From: CAZTHK01 sp964613215
GTDB taxonomy: Bacteria; Krumholzibacteriota; Krumholzibacteriia; Krumholzibacteriales; CAZTHK01
Length of the DNA: 64,000 nucleotides
Direction of reading: 5' to 3'
Assembly: GCA_964613215.1 (NCBI GenBank)
Contig: CAZTHK010000009.1
Span: 1-64,000, forward strand
The translations under genes were made by a program, and so were the position numbers. This document shows positions 7,801 through 16,980 of this stretch, piece after piece (positions within the stretch are counted from its first letter, which is position 1; every line of letters begins with the position of its first letter). The notes below the pieces were generated by a model that worked only from the letters and a program-made list of their open reading frames with translations, made no database searches and was not told the DNA's origin.

Positions 7801-9348
7801 ATGAAGGCAAGTTTAAGAGAATTCTTAAGAGTGTTGGGGGAGTTGAATGTTCTGGCCGGCGCCCGGCTGAGGGTAATAGTGAATTCACCGGGTGGCAGGG
7901 TAGTTTTAGTGGATGAGGGGGTGGTAATGGATGCCGGGGAGATGGAAGAGGGGAAAGCCTCTGATTCACAGATTTCCATATTCCACTCTACTGCCCTTTC
8001 CCGGGAGAGTTTCAGCCCCGGTGACTACCGGGATTCCGCTGGTGAGGATAACAGTCATCCCTGTTCCGAAGTTTCTGTTTTCCCCTCCGGTAAAGCCTGG
8101 AAGCTGCGCTGGCAGCGGAGGGGAAGGAGTTTCCTTTTTATCAGGAGATGTGATGACATCTCCATTCATTTGAAATTGAACTTCATGAATGAAATTTCCA
8201 ATCTGAATGGAAGGGTCCGGAGGATCAGTACCTTCCTCCCCCTGCTGGAGAGGATGGTTGATGATATACCGGTTAAATCCGCCCCGCAGGCGGGGGGATT
8301 GAAAAATTCTTCAATAGAAGGATATGGTGAAAAGAGTATAGGAGATAACGGTCTGCGGAAGAGCCGGACGGAGCAGGAATACCGGATGGATCCTCCCTTT
8401 ATTGGATGTTCTCCGGGGATCAGACATATCAAGCGCTATCTGCCCAGAATATCAGGCAGCGATTTGCCGGTGCTGATAGAGGGAGAGAGCGGAACCGGCA
8501 AGGAGATAATTGCCAGAAACATACACCGCATCAGTGAAAGGAGCAGAAGACCTTGCGTGATTGTCAACTGTATGGAGATTCCCTCTTCACTCCTTCAGGG
8601 TGAGATATTCGGTCATTCCAGGGGGGCCTTTACCGGTGCTTCCAGGGACAGGGCCGGGTTGGTGGAGAGGGCGGCCGGCGGTACCATGTTCATAGATGAG
8701 ATAGGTGAATTGCCAACATCATCTCAGGCAGCCCTTCTGCGTGTCCTCCAGGAGGGAGAGGTCAGAAGAATCGGAGAGTCATCCCGCCGGAAGGTGGATG
8801 TGAGGTTTATCTTCGCTACCAACAGGAAGCTCTCCCGCCTGGTCGATCAGGGTGATTTCAGGAAGGATCTCTATTTCAGAGTAAGAGGAGTACATATTGA
8901 GATTCCCCCCCTCCGGAAGAGAAGGGATGATATAATCCCGCTGGCGGAGTATTTTTTGACAGAGACAGCCGGGGAAGCAGGTATTCAAGGGCCCTCTCTC
9001 TCCATGGACGCCGCCGGGAAGCTGGTAAAATACCATTGGCCGGGAAATGTAAGGGAATTAAAGAATGAGATAAAGTGCCTCCTTCTGTTCAATCCCGAGA
9101 CCCCGGTGATCAATGCTGAAATGCTTCCCCCTCATATTTCCACTCCCTCATCCGGTTCGGGTAATAACCACCAGGGGAACCTTTCCCTTTCCGGAGCTAT
9201 AGAGGATCTGGAGAGGAGGATGATAGCTGAGGCACTGATGAGATTCCAGGGGAACCGGACCAGAGCGGCAAGGGAACTGCAGATATCCAGGCAGGGGTTG
9301 CTGAAGAAGTTGAAGAGGCTGGGCATGGCTGAGGATTATCCTTCATGA
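7801..9348 (+). CDS. Sigma-54-dependent transcriptional activator with unrecognised N-terminal domain
   Basis: 515 residues. Residues 1-195 match no sensor domain I recognise: no phospho-acceptor receiver, PAS or GAF signature, though residues 20-45 read like a beta-rich sheet. Residues about 198-430 are a complete AAA+ activator domain: Walker A GESGTGK (228-234), an intact GAFTGA loop (275-280) and Walker B GGTMFIDE (293-300). The C-terminus (about 465-507) is a Fis-type helix-turn-helix. It should drive sigma-54 promoters in response to an unknown signal sensed by the N-terminus. ATG 7801 has no good Shine-Dalgarno sequence, so the true start could lie further downstream within the N-terminal region. 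Its neighbours give no hint about targets. Confidence 0.88.
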   Translation: MKASLREFLRVLGELNVLAGARLRVIVNSPGGRVVLVDEGVVMDAGEMEEGKASDSQISIFHSTALSRESFSPGDYRDSAGEDNSHPCSEVSVFPSGKAWKLRWQRRGRSFLFIRRCDDISIHLKLNFMNEISNLNGRVRRISTFLPLLERMVDDIPVKSAPQAGGLKNSSIEGYGEKSIGDNGLRKSRTEQEYRMDPPFIGCSPGIRHIKRYLPRISGSDLPVLIEGESGTGKEIIARNIHRISERSRRPCVIVNCMEIPSSLLQGEIFGHSRGAFTGASRDRAGLVERAAGGTMFIDEIGELPTSSQAALLRVLQEGEVRRIGESSRRKVDVRFIFATNRKLSRLVDQGDFRKDLYFRVRGVHIEIPPLRKRRDDIIPLAEYFLTETAGEAGIQGPSLSMDAAGKLVKYHWPGNVRELKNEIKCLLLFNPETPVINAEMLPPHISTPSSGSGNNHQGNLSLSGAIEDLERRMIAEALMRFQGNRTRAARELQISRQGLLKKLKRLGMAEDYPS

Positions 9349-9709
9349 AAGCAAGGATAAATACAAACAAATTGTTGTTGGGAAGGTCTTTCTATATATA
9401 TTATCATCTTAACACCGGATATTCCGGAAGGGATTATGGTTCCGGCAGGGAGAAAATAAGAGAAACTTATCCGGGGCCCAGGATATCCCGGTATTTTCAG
9501 GTCGTGGGGGGTATGTCGTGCCGGCTGAAATTGAACTGATCGATGATTTCAATATCCAGCCTGTAGGTCTGCATAATGGAGTTTCGCGCACTGCCCTTGA
9601 TTGAACAGAAGCGAGCCCCGGAAAGTGTTGGAACGGAATTCGGATTTTAAATAGCTTCACTGGATTGTCCATGGCCGTTTAATCTGCGGGTATCAGGACA
9701 CTGGAGTAA
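9349..9709. other. Intergenic region between the activator and lnt
   Basis: 361 bp without a supported gene. A 64-codon frame starts at 9345, overlapping the activator stop by ATGA, but it resembles nothing and has no other coding sign. A short hairpin CCGGA/TCCGG is at 9416-9428. Confidence 0.45.
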
Positions 9710-11308
9710 ATGAAGTATAAGAGGACATTGATAAACAGGGATAAATTCCCGGGGAAGTGGGTAAACGAGATATTCGCCGGAGCCTCTGCCGGCATGCTCA
9801 TGGCCCTCTCATTCCCGCCCTATCCCTTCAGGTTTATGGCTGTATTATCCCTGGTGCCGGTGTGCGGCTACTATCTGAGGTATTTCAAGGCCAATCATTA
9901 TGTAAAGAGATCACTGGTTCTGGGGGGTTCGCTTGGTATAGCCTTCTTCCTGATCCTGCTCTACTGGGTCAGCAATCTGGTTCCGGCCTCCAGCGCCAGA
10001 ATGCCATGGTTGATGATACCTGCCATGCTTCTGCTGGTGGCATATCTTTCCTGCTATACCATGCTCTTTTCTCTGGTTCAGGGGTTTATGGTGAAATATC
10101 TGGGGAGGCTGGCTCTCTTCGCTGCTCCCGCCATATGGGCGGTGGTGGAATTGGGCCGTTCCACCGGCGAGCTTGCTTTCTCCTGGGGCATACTGTCCAG
10201 CTCTCCGGTGATATATCCGGAGGCCATTCAGGGCCTGTCCATTTACGGGCCCTTCGGGTTTTCCATGATTATTGTTCTGGTTAATGTGATGATTTCCTTT
10301 GCCATTTTCGGAGAGGGAAAAAGAGAGCGGATCCTTGCTGTGGTGGTTGCCCTTGGCCTGGCCGGAGGACACATTATCTGGGGGAGCCGGGAGATAGAGG
10401 CATTCGATCGAAGTAGAATTGTCGATTCTCCGTCCGCTGATTTTGTAATAGTACAGCCTAACACTGATCTGGGTATCAAATGGAAGAGACAGTTCCGGGA
10501 CTCCGTGTTCAACCAGATAGAGAAGCTGGCTTTCCGTTACAGTGAGGATGAGACCGAACTGGTGGTTTTCCCCGAGACCGCTGCCCCGGTTTCTATAAGT
10601 CATGCTCCCCGGCACAGGCGCTGGTTGCAGCTTATTTCAGAGGGGATTGAGGCGGATCTTCTGATGGGCTTTGTGGATCACAAAATGAGGGAGGGTAAAT
10701 GGAGGGCTGCTAACTCAGCCGGCCTGTTCAATCGCCGGGGAGAATTCAACCAGAGATACAGCAAGATAAATCTTCTGCCCTTTGGTGAAAGGATGCCATA
10801 CAGCCAGTATATTCCCTTCCTGGAAGAACTGGATTTTGGACAGGCCAATTTTGTGCCCGGGGAAGAGGCAACCATATTTGAATCCCTGGCTGGCAGGTTC
10901 GGGGTGCTGATATGTTTCGAGTCGGCTTTTCCCGGTTATTCCAGGGATTTTATAGCAAGGGGAGCGGATTTCCTGGTGAACATAACCAATGACGGCTGGT
11001 TTGGCAGTGAAGCGGGACCCCTTCAGCATGCTGAAATCCCTGTGATGAGGGCGGTGGAAAACCGGGTACCCCTTCTCAGGTCGGCCAATACTGGTGTTTC
11101 CATGTATATAGATCCGGTGGGCAGGATAAGGAAGAGGATCGGGCTCAACCGTCTGGGTGCACTGAGGGGTGAGCTGTATTTCTCGGGGGAGGGGAAAACC
11201 ATATACTGCCGGTATGGAAACCTGATATTCTGGTTGATGGTTCTGGTCAATCTGGCGATTGTGCTGGTCCTCGGTGCAGGACGGATCAAGGTTATTATTT
11301 CAGATTAA
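9710..11308 (+). CDS. lnt: Apolipoprotein N-acyltransferase
   Basis: 532 residues. The first 230 or so hold several membrane helices, including the typical early segment rich in SFPPYPF. Residues about 240-500 form the nitrilase-fold periplasmic domain, and the last helix spans about 505-525. The catalytic triad of the family is in place: E289 in VFPETAAP, K352 in YSKINLLPFGE and C402 in GVLICFES, with spacings close to E. coli Lnt. The enzyme transfers a fatty acid to the N-terminal cysteine of lipoproteins in the inner membrane, the last maturation step before outer-membrane sorting. It supports a didermal cell and matches the lipoproteins in this window. ATG 9710 is preceded by GGAG at only three bases, so expression may be weak. 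Confidence 0.95.
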   Translation: MKYKRTLINRDKFPGKWVNEIFAGASAGMLMALSFPPYPFRFMAVLSLVPVCGYYLRYFKANHYVKRSLVLGGSLGIAFFLILLYWVSNLVPASSARMPWLMIPAMLLLVAYLSCYTMLFSLVQGFMVKYLGRLALFAAPAIWAVVELGRSTGELAFSWGILSSSPVIYPEAIQGLSIYGPFGFSMIIVLVNVMISFAIFGEGKRERILAVVVALGLAGGHIIWGSREIEAFDRSRIVDSPSADFVIVQPNTDLGIKWKRQFRDSVFNQIEKLAFRYSEDETELVVFPETAAPVSISHAPRHRRWLQLISEGIEADLLMGFVDHKMREGKWRAANSAGLFNRRGEFNQRYSKINLLPFGERMPYSQYIPFLEELDFGQANFVPGEEATIFESLAGRFGVLICFESAFPGYSRDFIARGADFLVNITNDGWFGSEAGPLQHAEIPVMRAVENRVPLLRSANTGVSMYIDPVGRIRKRIGLNRLGALRGELYFSGEGKTIYCRYGNLIFWLMVLVNLAIVLVLGAGRIKVIISD

Positions 11309-11332
11309 TCCCGCCGGGGATACCTGGCAGTA

Positions 11333-12682
11333 TCAATGGGCGGTTACGGCGTCCAGGTAAAGGGTTCCGGAGGATCTCATGTGCCAGGCATATCCCATTT
11401 TAAGCATCATTTTTTCACCGCTTATGAAACCCAATTCGAAACCAAAGCCGCTGTGGATGCGGTTATACTCCAGATTATCGGGTTCACTCCAGCAGGCCCC
11501 GGTATCGGTAAAAACTGCCAGATCTACCAGCATTAAAGGATTGACCGGATCGGAGAGAGTGCTGAAATTCAATGGGAACCTTACCTCCGCCCTTCCGTTG
11601 AAGCTGTTGTTGCCGATAAACTCTCCATACTGGTAACCCCTTATGCTTCCTTCTCCTCCGGCATACTGTTTTAGAGGGAGGGGAACATTGCCATAGGTAA
11701 GGGTGGAACTGGCGAAAAAATTCCAAATGGAGTTTTTTATCCTGAAATATATTCCGGAAGATGCCCGGTATCTGAAATTTTTTATTTCGGCATCCACCCG
11801 GGCCACTCCCCAGTCCTTCCTGCTCAGTGAAAGTATCAATCCTCCGGTGGGATAGAAGTTTCTATTGAGGGAATTGAAGCGGGCACCTGTCTCCAGGGTT
11901 GAGTAGAGACCCGGGGGGATCTCCGGAATTCTTCCCTTTCCCTGATTTTCAAGCATGGGGTCGGCTGTATCGATCATATCCATTCCCGGACGTAGATATA
12001 TTTCTAACCGTTTCCCCATGGCAAAGTTAAATCCCAGACCTGCCTCCAGCCTGCGAATATTGTCATTTATGAATAAACCTTCATAGTGTGGGTATGGATA
12101 ATGATAGTCGCTGTATTTCAATTCCAATTTTAAACCCACAGGGCTGTTCAGGAGTGATTTATCATACCATTCCGACTCTATTATGGTGGCTCCCCTTACC
12201 AGAACTGAGGCGGAGATATGCTGGTTTCTATGGAGGAAGTTTCTTTCGGTCACTGAAATTCCCACCGCTATCTTATTGGCGAAGTTTCTGCTTATCAGAG
12301 GAGTTACGGAGAAGGTGGGCTGTTCGGAGATGCTTATTATCAGTTTAACCTCTCTCCCCTCCGCAAGGGGGATTGCAGAGAGAGTGGCTGTCTCGACTGC
12401 GGACAGTTCCCTGACCCTGTTGATACCCTTATCAGCGGTATCCCGTGTGAAGGGGTCTCCCCTTTTGATCCCCAACCTGGCAAGGATCAATTCCTCCGGT
12501 ACATCCTTGTTGCCGAATATAATTATTCCGCTGATTATGCCTCCTCCGGTGGCACTGTCCGGATAAGACATGCTCTCTCTCCCATGGTGGTTTGGCGGGC
12601 AGGCGGACACTCTGGTTCCGCCCTCTGCCGTACCGGACAACAGAATAATGAAAAGGATGAATATCTTGGGACCTGTATGCAT
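11333..12682 (-). CDS. Single-POTRA Omp85-family outer membrane protein
   Basis: About 449 residues from ATG 12682, which has AGGAG upstream and starts a signal peptide; an upstream frame start at 12739 would add 19 residues before it. After the signal there is a single POTRA-like segment (ISGIIIFGNKDVPEELIL onward, about 75 residues), then a beta-barrel ending the protein. The conserved Omp85 barrel signature is present as IRGYQYGEFIGNNSF. Full BamA has five POTRA domains and about 800 residues, so this is a short relative (TamA-like or FhaC-like size) and probably not the essential BamA. It may insert or secrete specific proteins. It converges with lnt, with 24 bp between the two stops. Confidence 0.82.
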   Translation of the reverse strand: MHTGPKIFILFIILLSGTAEGGTRVSACPPNHHGRESMSYPDSATGGGIISGIIIFGNKDVPEELILARLGIKRGDPFTRDTADKGINRVRELSAVETATLSAIPLAEGREVKLIISISEQPTFSVTPLISRNFANKIAVGISVTERNFLHRNQHISASVLVRGATIIESEWYDKSLLNSPVGLKLELKYSDYHYPYPHYEGLFINDNIRRLEAGLGFNFAMGKRLEIYLRPGMDMIDTADPMLENQGKGRIPEIPPGLYSTLETGARFNSLNRNFYPTGGLILSLSRKDWGVARVDAEIKNFRYRASSGIYFRIKNSIWNFFASSTLTYGNVPLPLKQYAGGEGSIRGYQYGEFIGNNSFNGRAEVRFPLNFSTLSDPVNPLMLVDLAVFTDTGACWSEPDNLEYNRIHSGFGFELGFISGEKMMLKMGYAWHMRSSGTLYLDAVTAH

Positions 12683-12867
12683 GTTCGGGATACTCCTGTT
12701 CCGTGTATGTAAATTAGCGGCTGTAAATGCAGGGGTCAATCTATTTATTGGGAGAGGGTTCTCCGGAATCGGCCGGGGGAGCCAGGGATTGCCCTAAGAT
12801 ACTAAAGATATTTTTGTTACAGACGAAATTAAAGTAAATGAAAGCCATAGATAGGGAGCGCAGAGTA

Positions 12868-13380
12868 ATGGTGGTGAAAGCTGAAGAGAAGAAACTGGAC
12901 CTTTTACGCTTTGTCAGTTTTTCCCTGAGGGAAGAGTATTACGGACAGGATATCCGGTATATTCGTGAAGTTACAAGGATGGGGCAAATTGCTGAAATGC
13001 CGGCCACACACCATTATCTGCTGGGGGTGATGAACCTGAGGGGGATGGTGGTTCCGGTATTGGATCTTGGAGAAAAGCTGGGGCTGGAACCCATGGAGGT
13101 AACTCCGGATACCAGATTGATTATTGTGGAGTACAGCGGATCGGTTATTGCCCTGCTGGTGGATGAAGTCCATCAGGTGATGGAGATTCCACGGGGGGAT
13201 TTGCACCAATCTTCAATCTCGGGTAATGGCGAACGGGACTGGTACCTCCACGGAGCAGGAAACGTGGATCAAAAGATTATATTTTTCCTCGATGTAGAGA
13301 GGATATTCATGGATGACCGGGCCTTCTTCGGAGATACCAGTGTTCCAGAACAGCTGGGGGGGAAGAATGAGGGGCAGTGA
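12868..13380 (+). CDS. cheW: Chemotaxis coupling protein CheW
   Basis: About 170 residues spanning a complete CheW domain: LRFVSFSLREEYYGQDI, GVMNLRGMVVPVLDL and a C-terminal LVDEVHQVMEI. CheW links receptor clusters to the CheA kinase. I place the start at ATG 12868, which has AGGGAG ten bases upstream; an earlier ATG at 12838 lacks a ribosome site. It is the first gene of a five-gene operon (cheW-R-A-D-B), and cheR starts within its last codons. Confidence 0.92.
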   Translation: MVVKAEEKKLDLLRFVSFSLREEYYGQDIRYIREVTRMGQIAEMPATHHYLLGVMNLRGMVVPVLDLGEKLGLEPMEVTPDTRLIIVEYSGSVIALLVDEVHQVMEIPRGDLHQSSISGNGERDWYLHGAGNVDQKIIFFLDVERIFMDDRAFFGDTSVPEQLGGKNEGQ

Positions 13381-14212
13381 TACCAGAGAAGGTTGTCGCC
13401 TGAAGCTGGAGAGGGAGGATTTTGACTGGTTCAGGGATATAATCCGGCGGGAAACAGGTATAAATATTCGTGAGGGCAAGTATAATTTTCTGTATAACAG
13501 ACTGCTCAAGAGGTTGAAAAAACTGGAGATGGGTTCTTTCATAGAGTACCGGCAATATCTTAAGACAGTAGAGGGGAGAGAGAAAGAACTGGCCAGGCTG
13601 ATCAACAGTATCGTAACTCCGGAGAGTTCATTCTTCCGTCACCGTCCCCATATGGATATCTTTTCTTCGGAAATATTACCACTCTGGTCTGAGAATAAAC
13701 TCTCCCGGGGAGAGGAGATAAATATCATCAGTGCGGGTTGTGCCAGGGGGGAGGAGCCATATTCTCTGGCCATTTTGGCCTGCGAAAATCTTTCCGGAGC
13801 GGAGAGGTTGAGATTTAAGATAACAGCAGTGGATATTTCCAGTGAGCTGCTGAGCCAGGCTGAAGAAGCACAATATCCCGGCGATAAGGTAAAACAGGTT
13901 CCCTCCAGGTTCAATTCATACTTCATCAAGGAGGGAGAAAATTACCGGTTGCCGAAAATGGTTACCAGGATGGTAAATTTCCAGAAGTTCAATATGATTA
14001 AGGATAACTGGAATCTCCTTGCCCCCGTGGATTTAATTATGTGTAGAAATACTACCATCTATTTTGATAAGCGGACCAGGAATGAAATCTATTCCCATAT
14101 GGTCCGGTCATTGGTAGAAGAAGGATACCTGGTGATGGGGCCGACCGAGATGGTTGAAGCAGCACCATACGGACTCGAGCATATCGGTCATAGTGTATAC
14201 CGGAAGGTATGA
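13367..14212 (+). CDS. cheR: Chemotaxis protein methyltransferase CheR
   Basis: About 281 residues. It begins with the CheR helical domain and continues with the methyltransferase fold: SAGCARGEEPYSLAIL is the S-adenosylmethionine-binding loop and MCRNTTIYFDKR the conserved strand near the active site. It methylates glutamates of chemoreceptors. ATG 13367 follows a G-rich ribosome site and overlaps the end of cheW by 14 bp. The gene ends overlapping the cheA start by ATGA, which indicates translational coupling. Confidence 0.93.
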   Translation: MRGSDTREGCRLKLEREDFDWFRDIIRRETGINIREGKYNFLYNRLLKRLKKLEMGSFIEYRQYLKTVEGREKELARLINSIVTPESSFFRHRPHMDIFSSEILPLWSENKLSRGEEINIISAGCARGEEPYSLAILACENLSGAERLRFKITAVDISSELLSQAEEAQYPGDKVKQVPSRFNSYFIKEGENYRLPKMVTRMVNFQKFNMIKDNWNLLAPVDLIMCRNTTIYFDKRTRNEIYSHMVRSLVEEGYLVMGPTEMVEAAPYGLEHIGHSVYRKV

Positions 14213-16464
14213 AATTGAGTGAAAGCGAAAACGGTCTGAGAAATAAATATTTTCAGGACGCTGAAGAGCTGGTGCAGGAGGCATCAGATGTTCTCCTGGA
14301 TATCGAAAAGCAGCCCAATGACGAGGGCGCCCTGAACAGCCTGTTCAGGGTGGTGCATACCCTCAAGGGGTCTTCATCATTCATAGGGCTGGATAACATA
14401 TCAGGATACGCTCATGAAATCGAGAACGTTCTGGGTGCGGCCAGGAGTGGGGAGATAACCCTGAATGAGGATTCAGTGGATATACTTTATGAGAATATGG
14501 AATCGCTTAGGAGCATGATAGAAGAGGCCAGGGAGGGGGGTAGCGGCCGGCAGGAAGATTATATGGGGAAAATCGGAAAACTGTGGGAGGTAGTAAAGAA
14601 GGGTGGAAAGGTTGATTCGCCGGTGGTTCAGGGAGAGAAAGGTGGAGGGATGGATGCAGAGGACGGTAGAGGTGAAGGTAATACATCAGGGGATAAGGTG
14701 ATAAAGGGTAAGGAGTGGAAGTTTGTTCTTCCCGGTGACGATTATAAATCACTGGTTAATTCATCCCATTCCCAATTTTTATACGCAAAATTGGATTTCG
14801 ACCGGAGCATATCCATGGTTCTATCCAGGGCTATGGCAACTTTACGTTCCGTAGAGGAAAAGTGCGCTTACATGATATCAAGGCCTTCGGTTAATTACAT
14901 GGAGGAAGAGTTCGAGGGTGAGATTGAGCTCTTTGTGGCCACGGAGATGAATGAAGGAGAACTGGAAGAACTGCTTACTGTTAACATGGCTTCAGTGGTA
15001 ACCCTGGAAAAGATAAATGGAAGGCAATTGGAACAAGCCGTATCTCACTCGCTTCAGGAAGAGTCAGAGAGAGATGCCGGAAATAGGGAGCAGGGGGATG
15101 AAGGTGAGAATCAAAATGGGGAGAAGGAGGAAGAGAGTGAAAAACCCACATCCCGTCATACTGGAGAGGTGGAAGAGGGGGAGGGGGATAAGGCTGTTCC
15201 GGATAAAGGCCATTCTTCCAGGGGTGGCTATCAGGAGACCATCAGAATAAGCAAGGATAAACTGGATACCCTGATGAATCTGGTAGGGCAGATGATAACC
15301 AATAGAACCCGGAGCACAGATCTGTTGGAAAAGGTTAGAGAGAGATACCGGGATGATGAAGTGATAAAGAGTCTGGAGGAAAGCTTCAGCGAGGAGGAAA
15401 GAATCGTCTCGGAGCTTCAGGACAGTATCATGAAGAGCAGGATGGTTCCCATTGGTCTTATCTTTAATAAGCTCCCGGTGATGATCAGAAATCTCAGCAG
15501 GCAGGCCGGGAAGAGGGTGGAGGGCAGTATATTCGGAGAGACCACTGAGCTGGATAAGAACCTGGTAGACCGTCTCTGGGAGCCCCTGGTACATCTGGTT
15601 CGTAATTCCATAGATCACGGAATAGAGTCTGAGCAGGAGAGGCTGGAAGCGGGTAAACCTCCCCAGGGGCGTGTTTCCGTATTTGCTTATCAGGAGTATA
15701 ACAAGATAGCAATAAGAGTGGAGGATGATGGGAGAGGTATAAATAAGGAAAAATTAATAGCGGAAGCGAGAGCTAAGAATATTATGGATCTAACCGGAGA
15801 GGAGATTTCAGAATCCCGGCTGGAAGATATCATATTCCATCCGGGCGTTTCCACCAAGGATGAAGTAACCAGTATATCTGGAAGGGGAGTGGGAATGGAT
15901 GCGGTCAAGAAGACCATAGAGAGGTTGAGTGGTTCGGTGGAAATTTCCTCTCTCCCCGGTAAGGGTACCACTGTAACTATCCGGCTGCCCCTGACCCTGG
16001 CTATAATCAGAAGTCTGCTGGTGCGGGCGGGCAGAAAGATATTTGCGGTTCCCATAGCGGATGTGGTCGAGCTTCTGAAAGTAGAGAGAGAAAGGATCAG
16101 GAGAAATCCCCGGGGGACTATGGTGGTGAAACTCCGGGAGGATATCGTAGAAGTATTCCCTCTGAGAGAACTGCTGGGGATGGAGGGGATGGAAGGTTTG
16201 CCGGAAAGTGTCAACCTCGCAGTGGTGAGAAACAGACAGTCCAGGGTGGGGATAGTAGTGGACGGATTCGAACGGGAGAGGGAGATAGTGATCAAGAATG
16301 TTAATGGAGCTTATATGAATGTAGAGGGAATTTCGGGAGCGACCATAATGGGGGATGGATCGGTGGTGCTCATTCTGGATATTCAGATACTTCTCAAGAA
16401 GATGTTGAGAAACTCCGGAAAGGTGAAAAATGGTGCCAAATCTCCCACTCTAATTGGAGTTTGA
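14209..16464 (+). CDS. cheA: Chemotaxis histidine kinase CheA
   Basis: 751 residues in the usual CheA order. The Hpt domain has phospho-acceptor H50 in VVHTLKGSSSF. A middle segment at about 165-275 sits where the CheY-binding P2 domain belongs, but I do not recognise its sequence. A long acidic linker follows, then the P3 dimerisation helices (TIRISKDKLDTLMNLVGQM). The HATPase domain has N-box HLVRNSIDHGIE, VEDDGRGI and SISGRGVGMDAVKKT, and a CheW-like P5 domain ends the protein. The kinase should phosphorylate CheB from the same operon and a CheY encoded elsewhere. The start overlaps the cheR stop. Confidence 0.95.
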   Translation: MKLSESENGLRNKYFQDAEELVQEASDVLLDIEKQPNDEGALNSLFRVVHTLKGSSSFIGLDNISGYAHEIENVLGAARSGEITLNEDSVDILYENMESLRSMIEEAREGGSGRQEDYMGKIGKLWEVVKKGGKVDSPVVQGEKGGGMDAEDGRGEGNTSGDKVIKGKEWKFVLPGDDYKSLVNSSHSQFLYAKLDFDRSISMVLSRAMATLRSVEEKCAYMISRPSVNYMEEEFEGEIELFVATEMNEGELEELLTVNMASVVTLEKINGRQLEQAVSHSLQEESERDAGNREQGDEGENQNGEKEEESEKPTSRHTGEVEEGEGDKAVPDKGHSSRGGYQETIRISKDKLDTLMNLVGQMITNRTRSTDLLEKVRERYRDDEVIKSLEESFSEEERIVSELQDSIMKSRMVPIGLIFNKLPVMIRNLSRQAGKRVEGSIFGETTELDKNLVDRLWEPLVHLVRNSIDHGIESEQERLEAGKPPQGRVSVFAYQEYNKIAIRVEDDGRGINKEKLIAEARAKNIMDLTGEEISESRLEDIIFHPGVSTKDEVTSISGRGVGMDAVKKTIERLSGSVEISSLPGKGTTVTIRLPLTLAIIRSLLVRAGRKIFAVPIADVVELLKVERERIRRNPRGTMVVKLREDIVEVFPLRELLGMEGMEGLPESVNLAVVRNRQSRVGIVVDGFEREREIVIKNVNGAYMNVEGISGATIMGDGSVVLILDIQILLKKMLRNSGKVKNGAKSPTLIGV

Positions 16465-16466
16465 AA

Positions 16467-16967
16467 ATGAGTGACCGGATAAATCTGAGTTCGGATAATG
16501 CTGTTTATGTAGGGATTGGTGAAATAATGACCGGGGAACATCCCCGGATCTTTTCCGCTGTGGTAAGTTCATGCGTGGCTCTGATGATTTATGACAGTGT
16601 TTCCGGGTGGGGAGGTATGGCCCATATCCTGGCCAGTGGAAAGGGTGATTCAGAGCTGAAGGGATGGCGCTTTTCTGATTCTGCTGTAGTGGAGCTGGTT
16701 TCCAGGGCCAGAGACAATACTCCTCCCGGTTCCAGCATTGTAGCCAAGATAGTTGGAGGCGCTGGCAGTTCGGAAAAGGTGGATAATGATTCGCTTTTGA
16801 AAAATATATCCAATACCACCCTTATGCGTGTGATAGAACTGGTTCTGAAGGAGAGGATAGTGGTAGCTGGTATGCACGGGGGAGGAGAAGGCTCCAGGAG
16901 GCTGTTTTTTGATCTGAAGGAGGGAAGGGCGGAAGTCTATCATAAAGATAAGCTTACAATTATATAA
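16467..16967 (+). CDS. cheD: Chemoreceptor glutamine deamidase CheD
   Basis: 166 residues from ATG 16467, which has GGAG seven bases upstream; a TTG six bases earlier is in frame but less likely. The catalytic cysteine C36 (VVSSCVALMIYD) and histidine H53 (GGMAHILA) of the family are present. CheD deamidates receptor glutamines and often interacts with CheC. No cheC lies here. It begins two bases after the cheA stop. Confidence 0.92.
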   Translation: MSDRINLSSDNAVYVGIGEIMTGEHPRIFSAVVSSCVALMIYDSVSGWGGMAHILASGKGDSELKGWRFSDSAVVELVSRARDNTPPGSSIVAKIVGGAGSSEKVDNDSLLKNISNTTLMRVIELVLKERIVVAGMHGGGEGSRRLFFDLKEGRAEVYHKDKLTII

Positions 16968-16980
16968 TGGGGAAGGAATT

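Noticed and set aside
9345..9539. 64-codon frame overlapping the activator stop by ATGA
   Set aside because: No family resemblance, poor composition and no ribosome site beyond the chance overlap.
12789..12817. Promoter TTGCCC-17-TTTTGT before cheW
   Set aside because: The -10 matches only three of six consensus bases, so it is too weak to claim.
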